From Actinoplanes ianthinogenes (GTDB lineage Bacteria > Actinomycetota > Actinomycetes > Mycobacteriales > Micromonosporaceae), in the NCBI RefSeq assembly GCF_018324205.1, contig NZ_AP023356.1:4047501-4111500 (forward strand): a stretch of DNA of 64,000 nt, read 5' to 3'. The notes beneath the pieces are model-generated. The model saw nothing but the letters and a program-made list of their open reading frames with translations. It was not told the DNA's origin and did not search any database. How positions within the stretch are numbered: position 1 is the first letter of the stretch; the number at the start of each line of letters is the position of its first letter. This document shows positions 49,664 to 58,385 of this stretch, piece after piece. Made by a program: the position numbers and the translations under genes.

Positions 49664-51250
49664 TCAGCGGAATCGAAGAGCCGTCGGCCCCTGCACCTTC
49701 GAGCCGCGGCGCTGCTTGGCGGGCATGGCCGCCAGCTTCTCGCGCAGCTCCATGGCGTACTCGGCGAGCGCCTCGACCAGGTCCGGCACCGAGGCGTCCT
49801 GCGGCTGGGTGTCCACCCGCAGGCCGAACTCGATCGCGGTCTCCGCGGTCTTCGGGCCGATCACCGCGACGACCGTGCGGGCGTGCGGCTTGCCGGCGAT
49901 GCCGACCAGGTTGCGGACGGTCGAGGACGAGGTGAACAGCACCGCGTCGAAGCCACCCGACTTGATCGCGTCGCGGATCTCGGCCGGCGGCGGCGCGGCC
50001 CGCACCGTCCGGTACGCGGTCACGTCGTCCACCTCCCAGCCCCGCTCGATCAGGCCGGCCGCGAGGGTCTCGGTGGCGATGTCGGCGCGCGGCAGCAGCA
50101 CCCGGCCGACCGGGTCGAGGATCTCGTCGTGCGGCGAGAACTCGGCCAGCAGACCCTCGCTGGACTGCTCCCCGGCCGGGATCAGCTCGGGCTGGATGCC
50201 GAAGGCGCGGACCGCCTCGGCGGTGGCCTCACCGATGCAGGCGATCTTCACGCCGCCGAAGTGGCGGGCGTCCAGGCCGTGCTCGGCGAACTTCTCCCAG
50301 ACCGCGCGGACGGCGTTGACCGAGGTGAAGACGACCCAGGCGTACCGGCCGTCGACCAGGCCCTTGACCGCGCGCTCCATCTGCGCCGGGGTGCGCGGCG
50401 GCTCGACCGCGATGGTCGGCACCTCGCACGGGATCGCCCCGTACGCCCGCAGCCGCGCGCTCATCGCCCCGGCCTGCTCCTTGGTCCGCGGGACCAGCAC
50501 CTTCCAGCCGTACAGCGGCCGGTTCTCCCACCAGCTCATCGCGTCCCGGTCGGCCACCTCGGCGCCGACGGTCAGCACGACCCGGCCGGTGAAGCCGAGC
50601 GCGGCGGCCACGAAGCTGTCCACCGTCGAGGTGGTGGTGTACTGCGTCTCACCGGTGCCGTCGCCGGTCACGCCGACCGGGACACCCGGCTCGACACCGG
50701 CCGCGAGCAGCCCGTCGCGGACCGCGGCCAGGTCGCCGGCGTCCACCGCGACGGCGAACGAGCCCTTCTGGGCCGCGCCGGCCAGCGCGTCGAAGTCCAG
50801 CGTGGTGACGTCGTCGACGTCGGCGGAGATGCGCACGCCGGGCAGCGGCACACCGGCGTAGGCGGCGACGCCCTCGGCCTGCCCGATGCCCGGGATCACC
50901 TCGAAGTGCACCGCGGTCCGCGCGACCGCCTGCACCTCCTTGACCACCGACTCGTGGCCGAACGGGTCACCGGCGACCAGGTGCACGGCGGACAGGCCGG
51001 ACTTGGCGGCGGAGAGCAGCACCTTGGCCACGTCGCCGGGGGCACCCTCGGCCGGGCTGAACTGGGCGTCGTCCTTGGCGTCCGCACGGACGGCGGCCAG
51101 CAGGGAATCGGGCACGCCGCGGTCGTAGACCACCTGGTCGGCATCGGTGAGCGCGGCATAGGCGCGACGGGTCAGCAGCTCAGGGTCGCCGGGTCCGGCG
51201 CCGATGAACGCGATGCGTCCGGCGGGCTTACGGGCGGTGCGGGTGGTCAT
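49664..51250 (-). CDS. fused uroporphyrinogen methyltransferase/uroporphyrinogen-III synthase
   Basis: The 528-residue protein is a CobA-HemD fusion. The first half (about 1-240) is SAM-dependent uroporphyrinogen-III methyltransferase with FIGAGPGDPELLTRRAYAAL, LVAGDPFGHESV and VIPGIGQAEGVAAYAGVPLP. The second half is uroporphyrinogen-III synthase (from about 262: VLVPRTKEQAGAMSARLRAYG; later FTSSSTVRNLVGI). It thus makes uroporphyrinogen-III and can divert it to siroheme or cobalamin. The ATG at 51250 overlaps the hemC stop by 4 bp. Such fusions are common in actinobacteria. Confidence 0.93.
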   Translation of the reverse strand: MTTRTARKPAGRIAFIGAGPGDPELLTRRAYAALTDADQVVYDRGVPDSLLAAVRADAKDDAQFSPAEGAPGDVAKVLLSAAKSGLSAVHLVAGDPFGHESVVKEVQAVARTAVHFEVIPGIGQAEGVAAYAGVPLPGVRISADVDDVTTLDFDALAGAAQKGSFAVAVDAGDLAAVRDGLLAAGVEPGVPVGVTGDGTGETQYTTTSTVDSFVAAALGFTGRVVLTVGAEVADRDAMSWWENRPLYGWKVLVPRTKEQAGAMSARLRAYGAIPCEVPTIAVEPPRTPAQMERAVKGLVDGRYAWVVFTSVNAVRAVWEKFAEHGLDARHFGGVKIACIGEATAEAVRAFGIQPELIPAGEQSSEGLLAEFSPHDEILDPVGRVLLPRADIATETLAAGLIERGWEVDDVTAYRTVRAAPPPAEIRDAIKSGGFDAVLFTSSSTVRNLVGIAGKPHARTVVAVIGPKTAETAIEFGLRVDTQPQDASVPDLVEALAEYAMELREKLAAMPAKQRRGSKVQGPTALRFR

Positions 51251-52212
51251 TCTGTGCTCCCCATCAGGGTATCGGCGCCGGCGTCGAGGAGGTCGGTGGC
51301 GAGTGCCTTGCCGATCTCCGCCGCCCCGGCGGGCGTTCCGGTGCGCGACAGCCGGATGGTGCGAACCCCATCCGGGCTGATCACCGCACCGCGCAGGTGA
51401 ATCATCTCCTCGCCGCGCCCGTCCCCGGGGGTCGAGCCGGCATGCCTGCCCCGGACGAGGCGGGCATATGCGGCGACCGGGGCGGCACACCCGGCCTCCA
51501 GCGTGGCCAGCAACGCCCGTTCCGCCAGCACGGCGGCCCGGGTCGGTGCGTGGTCGAGCGCGGCCAGCAGCTCGACCAGGTCGTTGTCGCCGGACCGGCA
51601 CTCCACCGCCAGCGCGCCCTGGGCCGGGGCGGGCAGCATGAGCATCGGGTCCAGCGTCTCGGTGATCTCGGCGGTGCGGCCGATGCGGGACACACCGGCG
51701 CGGGCCAGGATGACCGCGTCGAGGTCGGCGCCGGGACCGAGGACCCGCGCCATGCGCGTGTCGATGTTGCCCCGGATCGGCGTGACCTGCAACTCCAGCC
51801 CCAGCGCGCGGAGCTGGGCGATCCGCCGGACCGCCCCGGTGCCGATCACCGAGCCGGGTGGCAGGTCGGCCAGGGTGCGGCCGTCCCGGGCGATCAGCAC
51901 GTCCCGTGGGTCCTCCCGGCGGGGCACCGCGGCGATGTGCAGCCGGGGGTGCTCGCCGGTGGGCAGGTCCTTGTACGAGTGCACGGCGAAGTCGATCTCG
52001 TCGGCCAGCAGCGCGTCCCGCAGCGCGGAGACGAACACCCCGACGCCGAGCTGGGCGACCGGCGCGGACGAGGTGTCACCGGGCGTCACGATGCGGACCA
52101 GCTCGACCGGCCGACCGGTGGCCGCGGTCAGCTCGTCGGCGACCATCTGGGACTGGGTGAGTGCCAGCTTGCTGCCCCGCGTCCCGAGGCGCAACGGCGT
52201 GGTCGTCGTCAC
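51247..52212 (-). CDS. hemC: hydroxymethylbilane synthase
   Basis: The 321-residue protein polymerises four porphobilinogens. LRLGTRGSKLALTQSQMVAD opens it, DFAVHSYKDLP is near residue 80, and RGNIDTRMARV near 145 supplies substrate-binding arginines. The dipyrromethane-carrying Cys is in LEAGCAAPVAAYA near 245. It overlaps hemA upstream and cobA/hemD downstream by 4 bp. Confidence 0.95.
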   Translation of the reverse strand: MTTTTPLRLGTRGSKLALTQSQMVADELTAATGRPVELVRIVTPGDTSSAPVAQLGVGVFVSALRDALLADEIDFAVHSYKDLPTGEHPRLHIAAVPRREDPRDVLIARDGRTLADLPPGSVIGTGAVRRIAQLRALGLELQVTPIRGNIDTRMARVLGPGADLDAVILARAGVSRIGRTAEITETLDPMLMLPAPAQGALAVECRSGDNDLVELLAALDHAPTRAAVLAERALLATLEAGCAAPVAAYARLVRGRHAGSTPGDGRGEEMIHLRGAVISPDGVRTIRLSRTGTPAGAAEIGKALATDLLDAGADTLMGSTE

Positions 52213-53522
52213 GGCTTACCTCCGATCTCGGGCACCGCGTCGGCGTGGGTGGCCAGGGGGACGTCCAGGTCGAACAGCTCGCGGAGCAGGGCGGCGTACT
52301 GATCCCCGCCCGGCTCGGCGGCCAGCTGCCGCACCCGCACGGTCGGCGAGTGCAGGATCTGCTGGACGACCCGGTGCAGGGTACGGGAAACGTCGGCCCG
52401 CTGCTCCTCGCTGAATTCCGGCCGCCGGCCGAGCAGCTTGCGCATTTCGGCGGAGACGACCTCCTCCGCACGGGTACGCAGGGCGGCCACGGTCGGCGCG
52501 ATCTCCGCGCCGCGCATCCAGCCGAGGAAGTTGTCCACCTCACCGGTGACGATCTGCTCGACCGCGGCGGTCTCGGCGGCGGCCGGGGCGGCCCGGCGGC
52601 CGGCGGCCAGGCTGTCGATGTCGATCACGACGAGCCCGGGCAGCCCGGCGGCGTCCGGGGCGACGTCGCGCGGGACCGCGAGGTCCAGCACCACCAGCGG
52701 CGCGGTGGAGGTCCGGGCGGCCAGGGCCGCGGTGAGCAGCTCCCGGGTCAGCACCGGCTCGGTGGAGGCGGTCGCGCTGACCACGATGTCCACCGCGCTC
52801 AGCTCGCCGGTCAGGCCGGCCAGCGGGACCGCGACCGCGCCGTACGCCTCGGCCAGCCGGTCGGCTCGCTCGGTGCTGCGGTTGGTGATCCGCAGCGGGC
52901 CGACGCCGGTCCGGGTGAGCGTGGCGACCGACAGCGCGCCCATCGCGCCGGCGCCGATCACCAGCGCGGACCGGCCGGTCAGGTCGCCGCCGAGGTGGTC
53001 GGCGGCCATCTCCAGGGCGGCCGTGACGACGCTCTGCCCGGCCTTGTCGATGCCGGTCTCGGCGTGCGCCCGCTTGCCGACCCGCAGCGCCTGCTGCATC
53101 AGCTCGTGCAGCAGCCGGCCGGCCGTGTCGGACTCGGTGGCCGCGTGGTACGCGTCCCGCAGCTGCCCGAGGATCTGCGCCTCGCCGACCACCATCGAGT
53201 CGAGCCCCGAGGAGACCCGGAACGAGTGCTGGACCGCGGCCTCGCCGTAGTGCACGTAGAGGTGCCCGGCCAGCTCGTTGGCCGGGATGCCGGACTGCTG
53301 GGACAGCACGTTGCAGATGTCGCCCAGGCCGCCGTGGAAGCCGCTGACCGCCGCGTACACCTCGACGCGGTTGCAGGTGGAGACCACCACGGCCTCGCTG
53401 ACGTAAGGCTGGGCGACCAGTTTCTGGAGGATCTCCGGGACCTGGGCCTCGGGGATGGTGAGCCGTTCCAGGACGGCGACGTCGGCGGTGCGGTAGGACG
53501 CACCGATGCTGAGGAGATTCAC
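52209..53522 (-). CDS. hemA: glutamyl-tRNA reductase
   Basis: The 437-residue protein makes glutamate-1-semialdehyde from Glu-tRNA and NADPH, the first committed step of C5 tetrapyrrole synthesis. The catalytic Cys is in VVSTCNRVEVYAAVSG near residue 50, GLDSMVVGEAQILGQLRDAY is near 105, and the NADPH-binding ALVIGAGAMGALSVATL is near 185. The C-terminal dimerisation helix is present. The 4-bp overlaps with rex and hemC argue for one transcript from the Rex-controlled promoter. Confidence 0.95.
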   Translation of the reverse strand: MNLLSIGASYRTADVAVLERLTIPEAQVPEILQKLVAQPYVSEAVVVSTCNRVEVYAAVSGFHGGLGDICNVLSQQSGIPANELAGHLYVHYGEAAVQHSFRVSSGLDSMVVGEAQILGQLRDAYHAATESDTAGRLLHELMQQALRVGKRAHAETGIDKAGQSVVTAALEMAADHLGGDLTGRSALVIGAGAMGALSVATLTRTGVGPLRITNRSTERADRLAEAYGAVAVPLAGLTGELSAVDIVVSATASTEPVLTRELLTAALAARTSTAPLVVLDLAVPRDVAPDAAGLPGLVVIDIDSLAAGRRAAPAAAETAAVEQIVTGEVDNFLGWMRGAEIAPTVAALRTRAEEVVSAEMRKLLGRRPEFSEEQRADVSRTLHRVVQQILHSPTVRVRQLAAEPGGDQYAALLRELFDLDVPLATHADAVPEIGGKP

Positions 53523-54259
53523 GACCCGACTGCCTCCTGGTCACCCGCGGTGTCGCCGCCCCCGCCGGGGAGAGCGGTCAAGGACGCCTTGCGGTGTTCG
53601 TGGAACGAGAGGATCTGCAACTCGATGGCGAGATCCACCTTGCGCACGTCGACGTTCGGCGGGACGGCCAACACGCAGGGCGCGAAGTTCAGGATGCTGG
53701 TCACACCGGCGGCGACGAGCACGTCGGCCACCGCCTGGGCGGAGGTCGGCGGGGTGGCGATGACCCCGATCGCGATCGACTCCTCGGCGGCGATCCGCTC
53801 CAGGTCGTCGATGTGCCGCACGGTCAGCCCGTTGATCACCTCGCCGACCTTCTTGCGGTCGGCGTCGAAGAGCGCGACGACCCGGAAGCCGCGGCTGGCG
53901 AAGCCGGCGTACCCGGCCAGGGCGTGCCCCAGGTTGCCCACCCCGACCAGGCAGACCGCCCGGTTCTTGTCCAGGCCGAGGATGTACTCGATCTGGTCGA
54001 CGAGCAGGGCGACGTCGTACCCGACGCCCCGGGTGCCGTACGACCCGAGATGTGAGAGATCTTTCCGCAGTTTGGCGGAGTTGACCCCGGCTGCGGCGGC
54101 CAGACCCTCACTGGATACCGTTTCGGCGCCGGCCTCGGCCAGATGGTGAAGGGCGCGCAGGTATTCGGGCAGCCGCGCGATCGTCGCCTCCGGGAGCTCC
54201 GGGAAGGCCGGGACGCCACCGGCATCGCCGGGCGTGCTTCCGTGACGCTGCTGACTCAT
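53519..54259 (-). CDS. rex: redox-sensing repressor Rex
   Basis: The 246-residue protein (ATG 54259) has an N-terminal winged helix (RLPEYLRALHHLAEAGAE, NSAKLRKDLSHLGSYG) and a Rossmann domain that binds NADH/NAD+ (CLVGVGNLGHALAGY). The C-terminal swapped helix is also present. Rex releases DNA when NADH rises and controls respiratory genes and the heme operon in streptomycetes. An operator overlaps its own promoter at 54373-54390. It overlaps hemA by 4 bp. Confidence 0.95.
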   Translation of the reverse strand: MSQQRHGSTPGDAGGVPAFPELPEATIARLPEYLRALHHLAEAGAETVSSEGLAAAAGVNSAKLRKDLSHLGSYGTRGVGYDVALLVDQIEYILGLDKNRAVCLVGVGNLGHALAGYAGFASRGFRVVALFDADRKKVGEVINGLTVRHIDDLERIAAEESIAIGVIATPPTSAQAVADVLVAAGVTSILNFAPCVLAVPPNVDVRKVDLAIELQILSFHEHRKASLTALPGGGGDTAGDQEAVGS

Positions 54260-54361
54260 CTGACTCCGTGCCGACGAGGCGAACCTGCGGTGAGCCCGTT
54301 CTGTGCGATACCGGTGAGACCCTCGTGGGGCGACTGTGGTAGCGGGGCTCGTCGAAGCCAC

Positions 54362-54390
54362 AGAGTAGGCGCTTGTGAAGGCCTGCACAA
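54362..54390 (-). promoter_or_regulatory. rex-hem promoter with Rex operator
   Basis: On the minus strand TTGTGC (plus 54385-54390) and TACTCT (plus 54362-54367) are spaced 17 bp, a good -35/-10 pair. The operator TTGTGAAGGCCTGCACAA (54373-54390) covers the -35 and spacer. It matches the Rex consensus TTGTGAA-N4-TTCACAA with one change in the right half. Confidence 0.8.
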
Positions 54391-54394
54391 ATCG

Positions 54395-54424
54395 CGATCT
54401 TGTCGGGACAATTGGACAAGATCG
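54395..54424. promoter_or_regulatory. 10-bp inverted repeat upstream of the rex promoter
   Basis: CGATCTTGTC (54395-54404) and GACAAGATCG (54415-54424) are perfect inverted arms around 10 bases. It lies 5 bp upstream of the Rex operator and could be an activator site or a terminator of the gene at 54492. Confidence 0.5.
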
Positions 54425-54491
54425 ACTCGGCTGTGCTAGCCGAGCCGACCTGTCGAGTATTACCGGTGGTACCCCGAGAAGGCCACCTCAC

Positions 54492-55133
54492 TCAGAGTGA
54501 TATGGCCATCTTCACCGCTTCGACGAGCGAATCCGCGACCGGACGGCCGGATTCACGCAGACGGACCGGGTCGGTGAAGCCCCCGGTGTAGAGCACCGAG
54601 GCGGCGCCGACCGCGTCGGCGGCGGCCCCGTCGTCCAGCGAGTCGCCGATCAGCACCACGTCGCCGCCGGCCACGCCGAGGCCCTCCAGGTGCCGGGCCA
54701 GGTGTGCCGCTTTCAGGTCGCCGCCCACCTCGGTGCGCAATCCGTCGATGCGGGCGAAGATCCCGGCCAGCCCGTAGTTCTCCACGGCCGGCACCAGCTC
54801 GCTGTGGAACCACATGGAGAGCAGCGACTGCGTCCCCGGCCATGTCTTGATCGCGGTCATCGCGTCGTGCGCCAGGGTGATGTCGGTCAGACCCAGCCGG
54901 TACGCGTCGTGGAAGATCCGGTCGAGCCGCCCGAACTCCTCCGCGCTCACCGCCCGGCCGAGCATCTCCGCGTAGAATTCGGCGACCGGCCGGCGGAACA
55001 TCCGCCGGTGCTCGTCCGCGCCGACATCGCGCCCGCCGACCGCGGCGAACGCCGCGTTGGTCGACGACACGACCAGGTGAAGATCGTCGAGAAGGGTGCC
55101 GTTCCAGTCCCAGACCAGGTGCTTTGCTGTCAC
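54492..55133 (-). CDS. HAD family phosphatase
   Basis: The 213-residue protein has HAD motif I WDWNGTLLDD, a four-helix cap, and motif IV VVLIGDSLDDGAAADAVGA; Lys in GGDLKAAHLARHL serves as motif III. The second motif I Asp is Asn, as in some phosphoglycolate-phosphatase-like members (DWNGTL), so normal chemistry is not guaranteed. It follows the glutaredoxin-like gene by 9 bp and converges on nothing; rex lies downstream on the same strand. Confidence 0.85.
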   Translation of the reverse strand: MTAKHLVWDWNGTLLDDLHLVVSSTNAAFAAVGGRDVGADEHRRMFRRPVAEFYAEMLGRAVSAEEFGRLDRIFHDAYRLGLTDITLAHDAMTAIKTWPGTQSLLSMWFHSELVPAVENYGLAGIFARIDGLRTEVGGDLKAAHLARHLEGLGVAGGDVVLIGDSLDDGAAADAVGAASVLYTGGFTDPVRLRESGRPVADSLVEAVKMAISL

Positions 55134-55142
55134 CCCGAGAAT

Positions 55143-55391
55143 TTACAGGTGCGGCTCACCCGGCTGTCGAGCCAAATCTCGGAGCAGCCGCTCCTCCTCG
55201 ACCCGCCAGTATCCGTGCTCCTTGCCGTCCAGCAGGATCACCGGCACCCGGTCGTCGTAGTCACGCTGCAACTCGATCGACGAGTCCACGTCCACCCGCG
55301 TCCACCCGCCCGGCGCGATCCGGTCCAGCGTCTGCTCCGCCACCTCGCACAGGTGGCAGCCGTCCCGGCTGATCAGCGTGATACGGCTCAT
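55143..55391 (-). CDS. glutaredoxin-like protein
   Basis: The 82-residue thioredoxin-fold protein starts MSRITLISRDGCHLCEVAEQ with the redox pair CHLC, and VPVILLDGKEHGYWRVEEE supplies the cis-Pro loop. The family is the short actinobacterial glutaredoxin type that may use mycothiol rather than glutathione. It overlaps the acyl-CoA synthetase stop by 4 bp. Confidence 0.9.
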   Translation of the reverse strand: MSRITLISRDGCHLCEVAEQTLDRIAPGGWTRVDVDSSIELQRDYDDRVPVILLDGKEHGYWRVEEERLLRDLARQPGEPHL

Positions 55392-56914
55392 GACAGCTCC
55401 CTCTTACGGATCTTGCCGCTCAGCGACCTCGGCAGCGACGCGACCACCTCGATGGTCGGCAGCTTGAACCGGGCCAGCCGGGCGGCGCAGTGCACCTGCA
55501 ACTCGGTCACCGACGGCGCCGGGTCGCCGGACACCACCACGTAGGCGTGCGGCCGCTGCCCGGTCTCCGGGTCCGGCCGGCCCACCACGGCCGACTCGGC
55601 CACCCGCGGATGCGCGTCCAGCACCCGCTCGATCTCCGCGGGATAGACGTTGAACCCGTTCACCAGGATCAGCTCGCCGATCCGGTCGACCAGCACCAGG
55701 TCGCCGTCCGCGTCGGCGTACGCGATGTCCCCGGTCGGCCACCACCCGTCCGCGTCCGGCCCGCCGGAGCCGTCCGGCCAGTACCCGGCGAACAGGTTGG
55801 GTCCGCGCACCACGATCTCCCCCGGGTCGGTGCCGGCCGACACGGCCACCGCGAGGTCCAGCTCGGCGAGATCCTCCTCCGGCGAGGCCGTCCCGTCCCG
55901 CCACAATTCGAACCCGCTTCGGGTACGCAGGGAGAGCTCCACGCCGGGCAACGGCCGCCCGATCGAGCCGGTCTTCTCCGGGTGACCGACCGCGGTGGTG
56001 GTGAGCACCGGGGCGCACTCGGTCAAGCCGTACCCGATCAGGATGCTCTTGCCGGTGACGGCCCGGAAGCGCGCCGCGGTCGCCGGGTCCAGCGGCGCCG
56101 CGCCGCACACCGCGGTCCGGACCCCGCGCAGCGCCTCGCCCGCGCCCGGCTGCCGGACCCACGCCTGGTACATCCCCGGGACGCCGACCACCACGGTCAC
56201 CCCGTGCGCGGCGATCAGGTCGAGGCTGCCCGCCGGGTCGAACCGGTCGGTCAGCACCCCGGTCGCCGCGTGGTGCGCGACGCTGCCCAGCCCGGTGTTC
56301 AGCCCGTAGGCGTGGAAGAACGGCACGGTCAGCAGCACCACGTCGTCCGGCCCGACCACGGCCGGCTCGATCCCGTCGAGCTGCTCGTGGTTCGCCGCGA
56401 GCGCGGCGTGCGTCAGCATCGCGGCCTTCGGCCGCCCACTCGTCCCGGAGGTGTAGAGCAGGACCGCGAGATCGTCAGCGGAAACGCGCGGGAGGTCGGT
56501 GGTCACGGCCGCATCAAATTCCGGACGTACGCACGACTCGCCGAGGCCCAGCCGTAACTCGTCGTCCTGTCCGATGACGATCAGCGCACACCCGGCGTCG
56601 GCGATCGCGTAGCCGGCCTCGTCCGCGGTGTATCCCGGATTGATCGGCACCGCGACCCGGCCGGCTCGCAGGGTGCCGAACCAGGTGACCACGAACGCCA
56701 CGGTATTGCCGAGCACGGATGCCACGCGATCTCCGGGCGCGGTCCGCGCGGCCACGAAATGAGCCGCCGCGGTGACCTTGGCATCCAGATCCGCCCAGGT
56801 CAGGACGGTATCGCCGGCGATCAGGGCGGCGGCCTCCGGTCGGCGGGCAGCGGCCTCGGCGACCGGGTCACGGGCGGGTTCCTCCACGACGCCCGAGTCT
56901 GGCACATGCGTCAC
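55388..56914 (-). CDS. AMP-binding acyl-CoA synthetase/ligase
   Basis: The protein is about 508 residues from GTG 56914. It has the ANL P-loop LLYTSGTSGRPKAAMLTH near residue 160, the GYGLTECAP A5 motif near 290, the hinge region with TGDIAYADADGD, and the final catalytic Lys in SLSGKIRKREL. It activates a carboxylate (fatty or aromatic) to the acyl-adenylate and CoA ester. An earlier GTG (57091) adds 59 residues that do not look coding. Its neighbours do not reveal the substrate. Confidence 0.88.
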   Translation of the reverse strand: MTHVPDSGVVEEPARDPVAEAAARRPEAAALIAGDTVLTWADLDAKVTAAAHFVAARTAPGDRVASVLGNTVAFVVTWFGTLRAGRVAVPINPGYTADEAGYAIADAGCALIVIGQDDELRLGLGESCVRPEFDAAVTTDLPRVSADDLAVLLYTSGTSGRPKAAMLTHAALAANHEQLDGIEPAVVGPDDVVLLTVPFFHAYGLNTGLGSVAHHAATGVLTDRFDPAGSLDLIAAHGVTVVVGVPGMYQAWVRQPGAGEALRGVRTAVCGAAPLDPATAARFRAVTGKSILIGYGLTECAPVLTTTAVGHPEKTGSIGRPLPGVELSLRTRSGFELWRDGTASPEEDLAELDLAVAVSAGTDPGEIVVRGPNLFAGYWPDGSGGPDADGWWPTGDIAYADADGDLVLVDRIGELILVNGFNVYPAEIERVLDAHPRVAESAVVGRPDPETGQRPHAYVVVSGDPAPSVTELQVHCAARLARFKLPTIEVVASLPRSLSGKIRKRELS

Positions 56915-57176
56915 CCGTCCGGGATAGCGGACAGCCGGTCCGTTGCCGTCCGGCGCCGGATCGGCGAGGGTGACCTTGATACCGGATGCCGAGTTAGGAC
57001 GGATTCGCGGCTTTGCGCGCAGCGCACATGGTGTGCGACTCCCCGTGTCCGAACTCGGTGATACTTCCGGTCTGTGTAACGGACTCCACACGAACGGGTG
57101 AGGTTACCGGCGATTTCCGCGGGTTGCCCCACCCCTTTTGTATGCGAGTGACCACCCTCATCCCGAGGAGGCCGCT
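56915..57176. other. divergent control region of the synthetase and bldN
   Basis: About 260 bp. No palindrome matches a known BldD or BldN site well enough to call. The AT-richer TTGTATGCGAGTG (57138-57150) may hold a promoter for the leader frame and bldN. Confidence 0.4.
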
Positions 57177-57269
57177 GTGCCACACAAAGGACGGAATCGC
57201 CGTGAATCCCTGTCTGGCGGGACGGATTCACGGACGCCGCAGGCCCGCCCGGTTGAGGAGGCGCAGTGA
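57177..57269 (+). CDS. 30-residue leader frame coupled to bldN
   Basis: GTG 57177, 6 bases after CCCGAGGAGG, opens a 30-codon frame (MPHKGRNRRESLSGGTDSRT... ending in EEAQ). Its TGA overlaps the GTG of the sigma-factor gene as GTGA. The codon choice is less biased than in real genes here, so it may be a leader peptide controlling translation rather than a functional protein. Confidence 0.4.
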   Translation: MPHKGRNRRESLSGGTDSRTPQARPVEEAQ

Positions 57270-58210
57270 CTCATGTGTACGCCGGGGACCCGTACCACCG
57301 CGACGTCCTCTCGGGGAGACACCCGCTCTCCGACGGCCTCAACGCGATCCGGGAGTCAGTCGACGGAATGATCACCAATGCGATCCGGGGGGACGGCCCG
57401 CGGCGTACCGGCAACCGCCGGCCACTGAACAACTCGCCGTCGGTGCCGGCGCCCGGCAGCAACGGCAAGTTCGGCGGCAACCGGCTCGGCGCACGGCCCC
57501 CGGCCCAGCCGACCGCCGGGCAGCGCTCCAACCTCCCCGAGGGTGAGACGATCAGCGGCGACCACACGGTCGTGCTGCCCACCCAGAGCAAGACCGGGCC
57601 ACCGACCGAGACCCAGCCGCCCAAGGCCCGCCCGGACCGGGGCGACCCGGCGGCCGAGGTCTGGGCGCTGGTCGAGCGGGCCCAGGCCGGCGAGTCGGAG
57701 GCGTTCGGCCTGATCTACGACCGGTACGTGGACACCGTCTTCCGGTTCGTCTACTTCCGGGTCGGCAACCGGCAGCTGGCCGAGGACCTCACCTCGGACA
57801 CCTTCCTGCGCGCGCTCAAGCGCATCGGCAGTTTCACCTGGCAGGGCCGTGACCTGGGCGCCTGGCTCGTCACGATCGCCCGCAACCTGGTCGCCGACCA
57901 CTTCAAGTCGGGCCGCTACCGGCTCGAGGTGACCACCGGCGACGTGCTCGACGCCGACCGCGAGGACCGGGGCCCGGAGGGCAGCCCGGAGTCCGCGGTG
58001 GTCGACCACATCACCAACGTCGCCCTGCTCACCGCGGTCAAGCAGCTCAACCCGGAGCAGCAGGAGTGCATCGTGCTGCGGTTCCTGCAGGGTTTCTCGG
58101 TCGCCGAGACCGCGCAGACGATGGGCAAGAACGAGGGCGCCATCAAGGCCCTGCAATATCGCGCCGTCCGCGCGCTCAACCGGCTCCTGCCGGAAGGATT
58201 CCAGTCTTGA
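57266..58210 (+). CDS. bldN: ECF sigma factor BldN
   Basis: The 314-residue protein has a long N-terminal extension of about 125 residues, Gly/Pro-rich, then sigma region 2 (LVERAQAGESEAFGLIYDRY through FLRALKRIGSFTWQGRDLGAWLVTIARNLVADHF) and region 4 (LNPEQQECIVLRFLQGFSVA, then MGKNEGAIKALQYRAVR). The last segments match Streptomyces BldN almost word for word. BldN drives aerial-mycelium genes (bldM, chaplins, rodlins) and is made as a pro-protein in S. coelicolor. GTG 57266 follows GAGGAGG. The rsbN-like gene is downstream, and rex-hem lies nearby, as around SCO3323. Confidence 0.92.
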   Translation: MTHVYAGDPYHRDVLSGRHPLSDGLNAIRESVDGMITNAIRGDGPRRTGNRRPLNNSPSVPAPGSNGKFGGNRLGARPPAQPTAGQRSNLPEGETISGDHTVVLPTQSKTGPPTETQPPKARPDRGDPAAEVWALVERAQAGESEAFGLIYDRYVDTVFRFVYFRVGNRQLAEDLTSDTFLRALKRIGSFTWQGRDLGAWLVTIARNLVADHFKSGRYRLEVTTGDVLDADREDRGPEGSPESAVVDHITNVALLTAVKQLNPEQQECIVLRFLQGFSVAETAQTMGKNEGAIKALQYRAVRALNRLLPEGFQS

Positions 58211-58385
58211 TCGGGCAGTGCGAGATGTCGATCTCCGATACCCGATGGTTCCCCTCCGCACCCGTAACCGGACCCGCGTGTCGCGCGTTTGTCCGGATGC
58301 GACCCGCGGCTGCCGTCCGCGGCCCGGTCGCCGACGCCGGCATACGGACCGGCGGGACACTCACGAGCGAGGGGAGGTGCCCACG

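Noticed and set aside
48545..51400. A 951-codon plus-strand frame over hemB and cobA/hemD
   Set aside because: It lies opposite two clear enzyme genes and has no start signal or recognisable domain.
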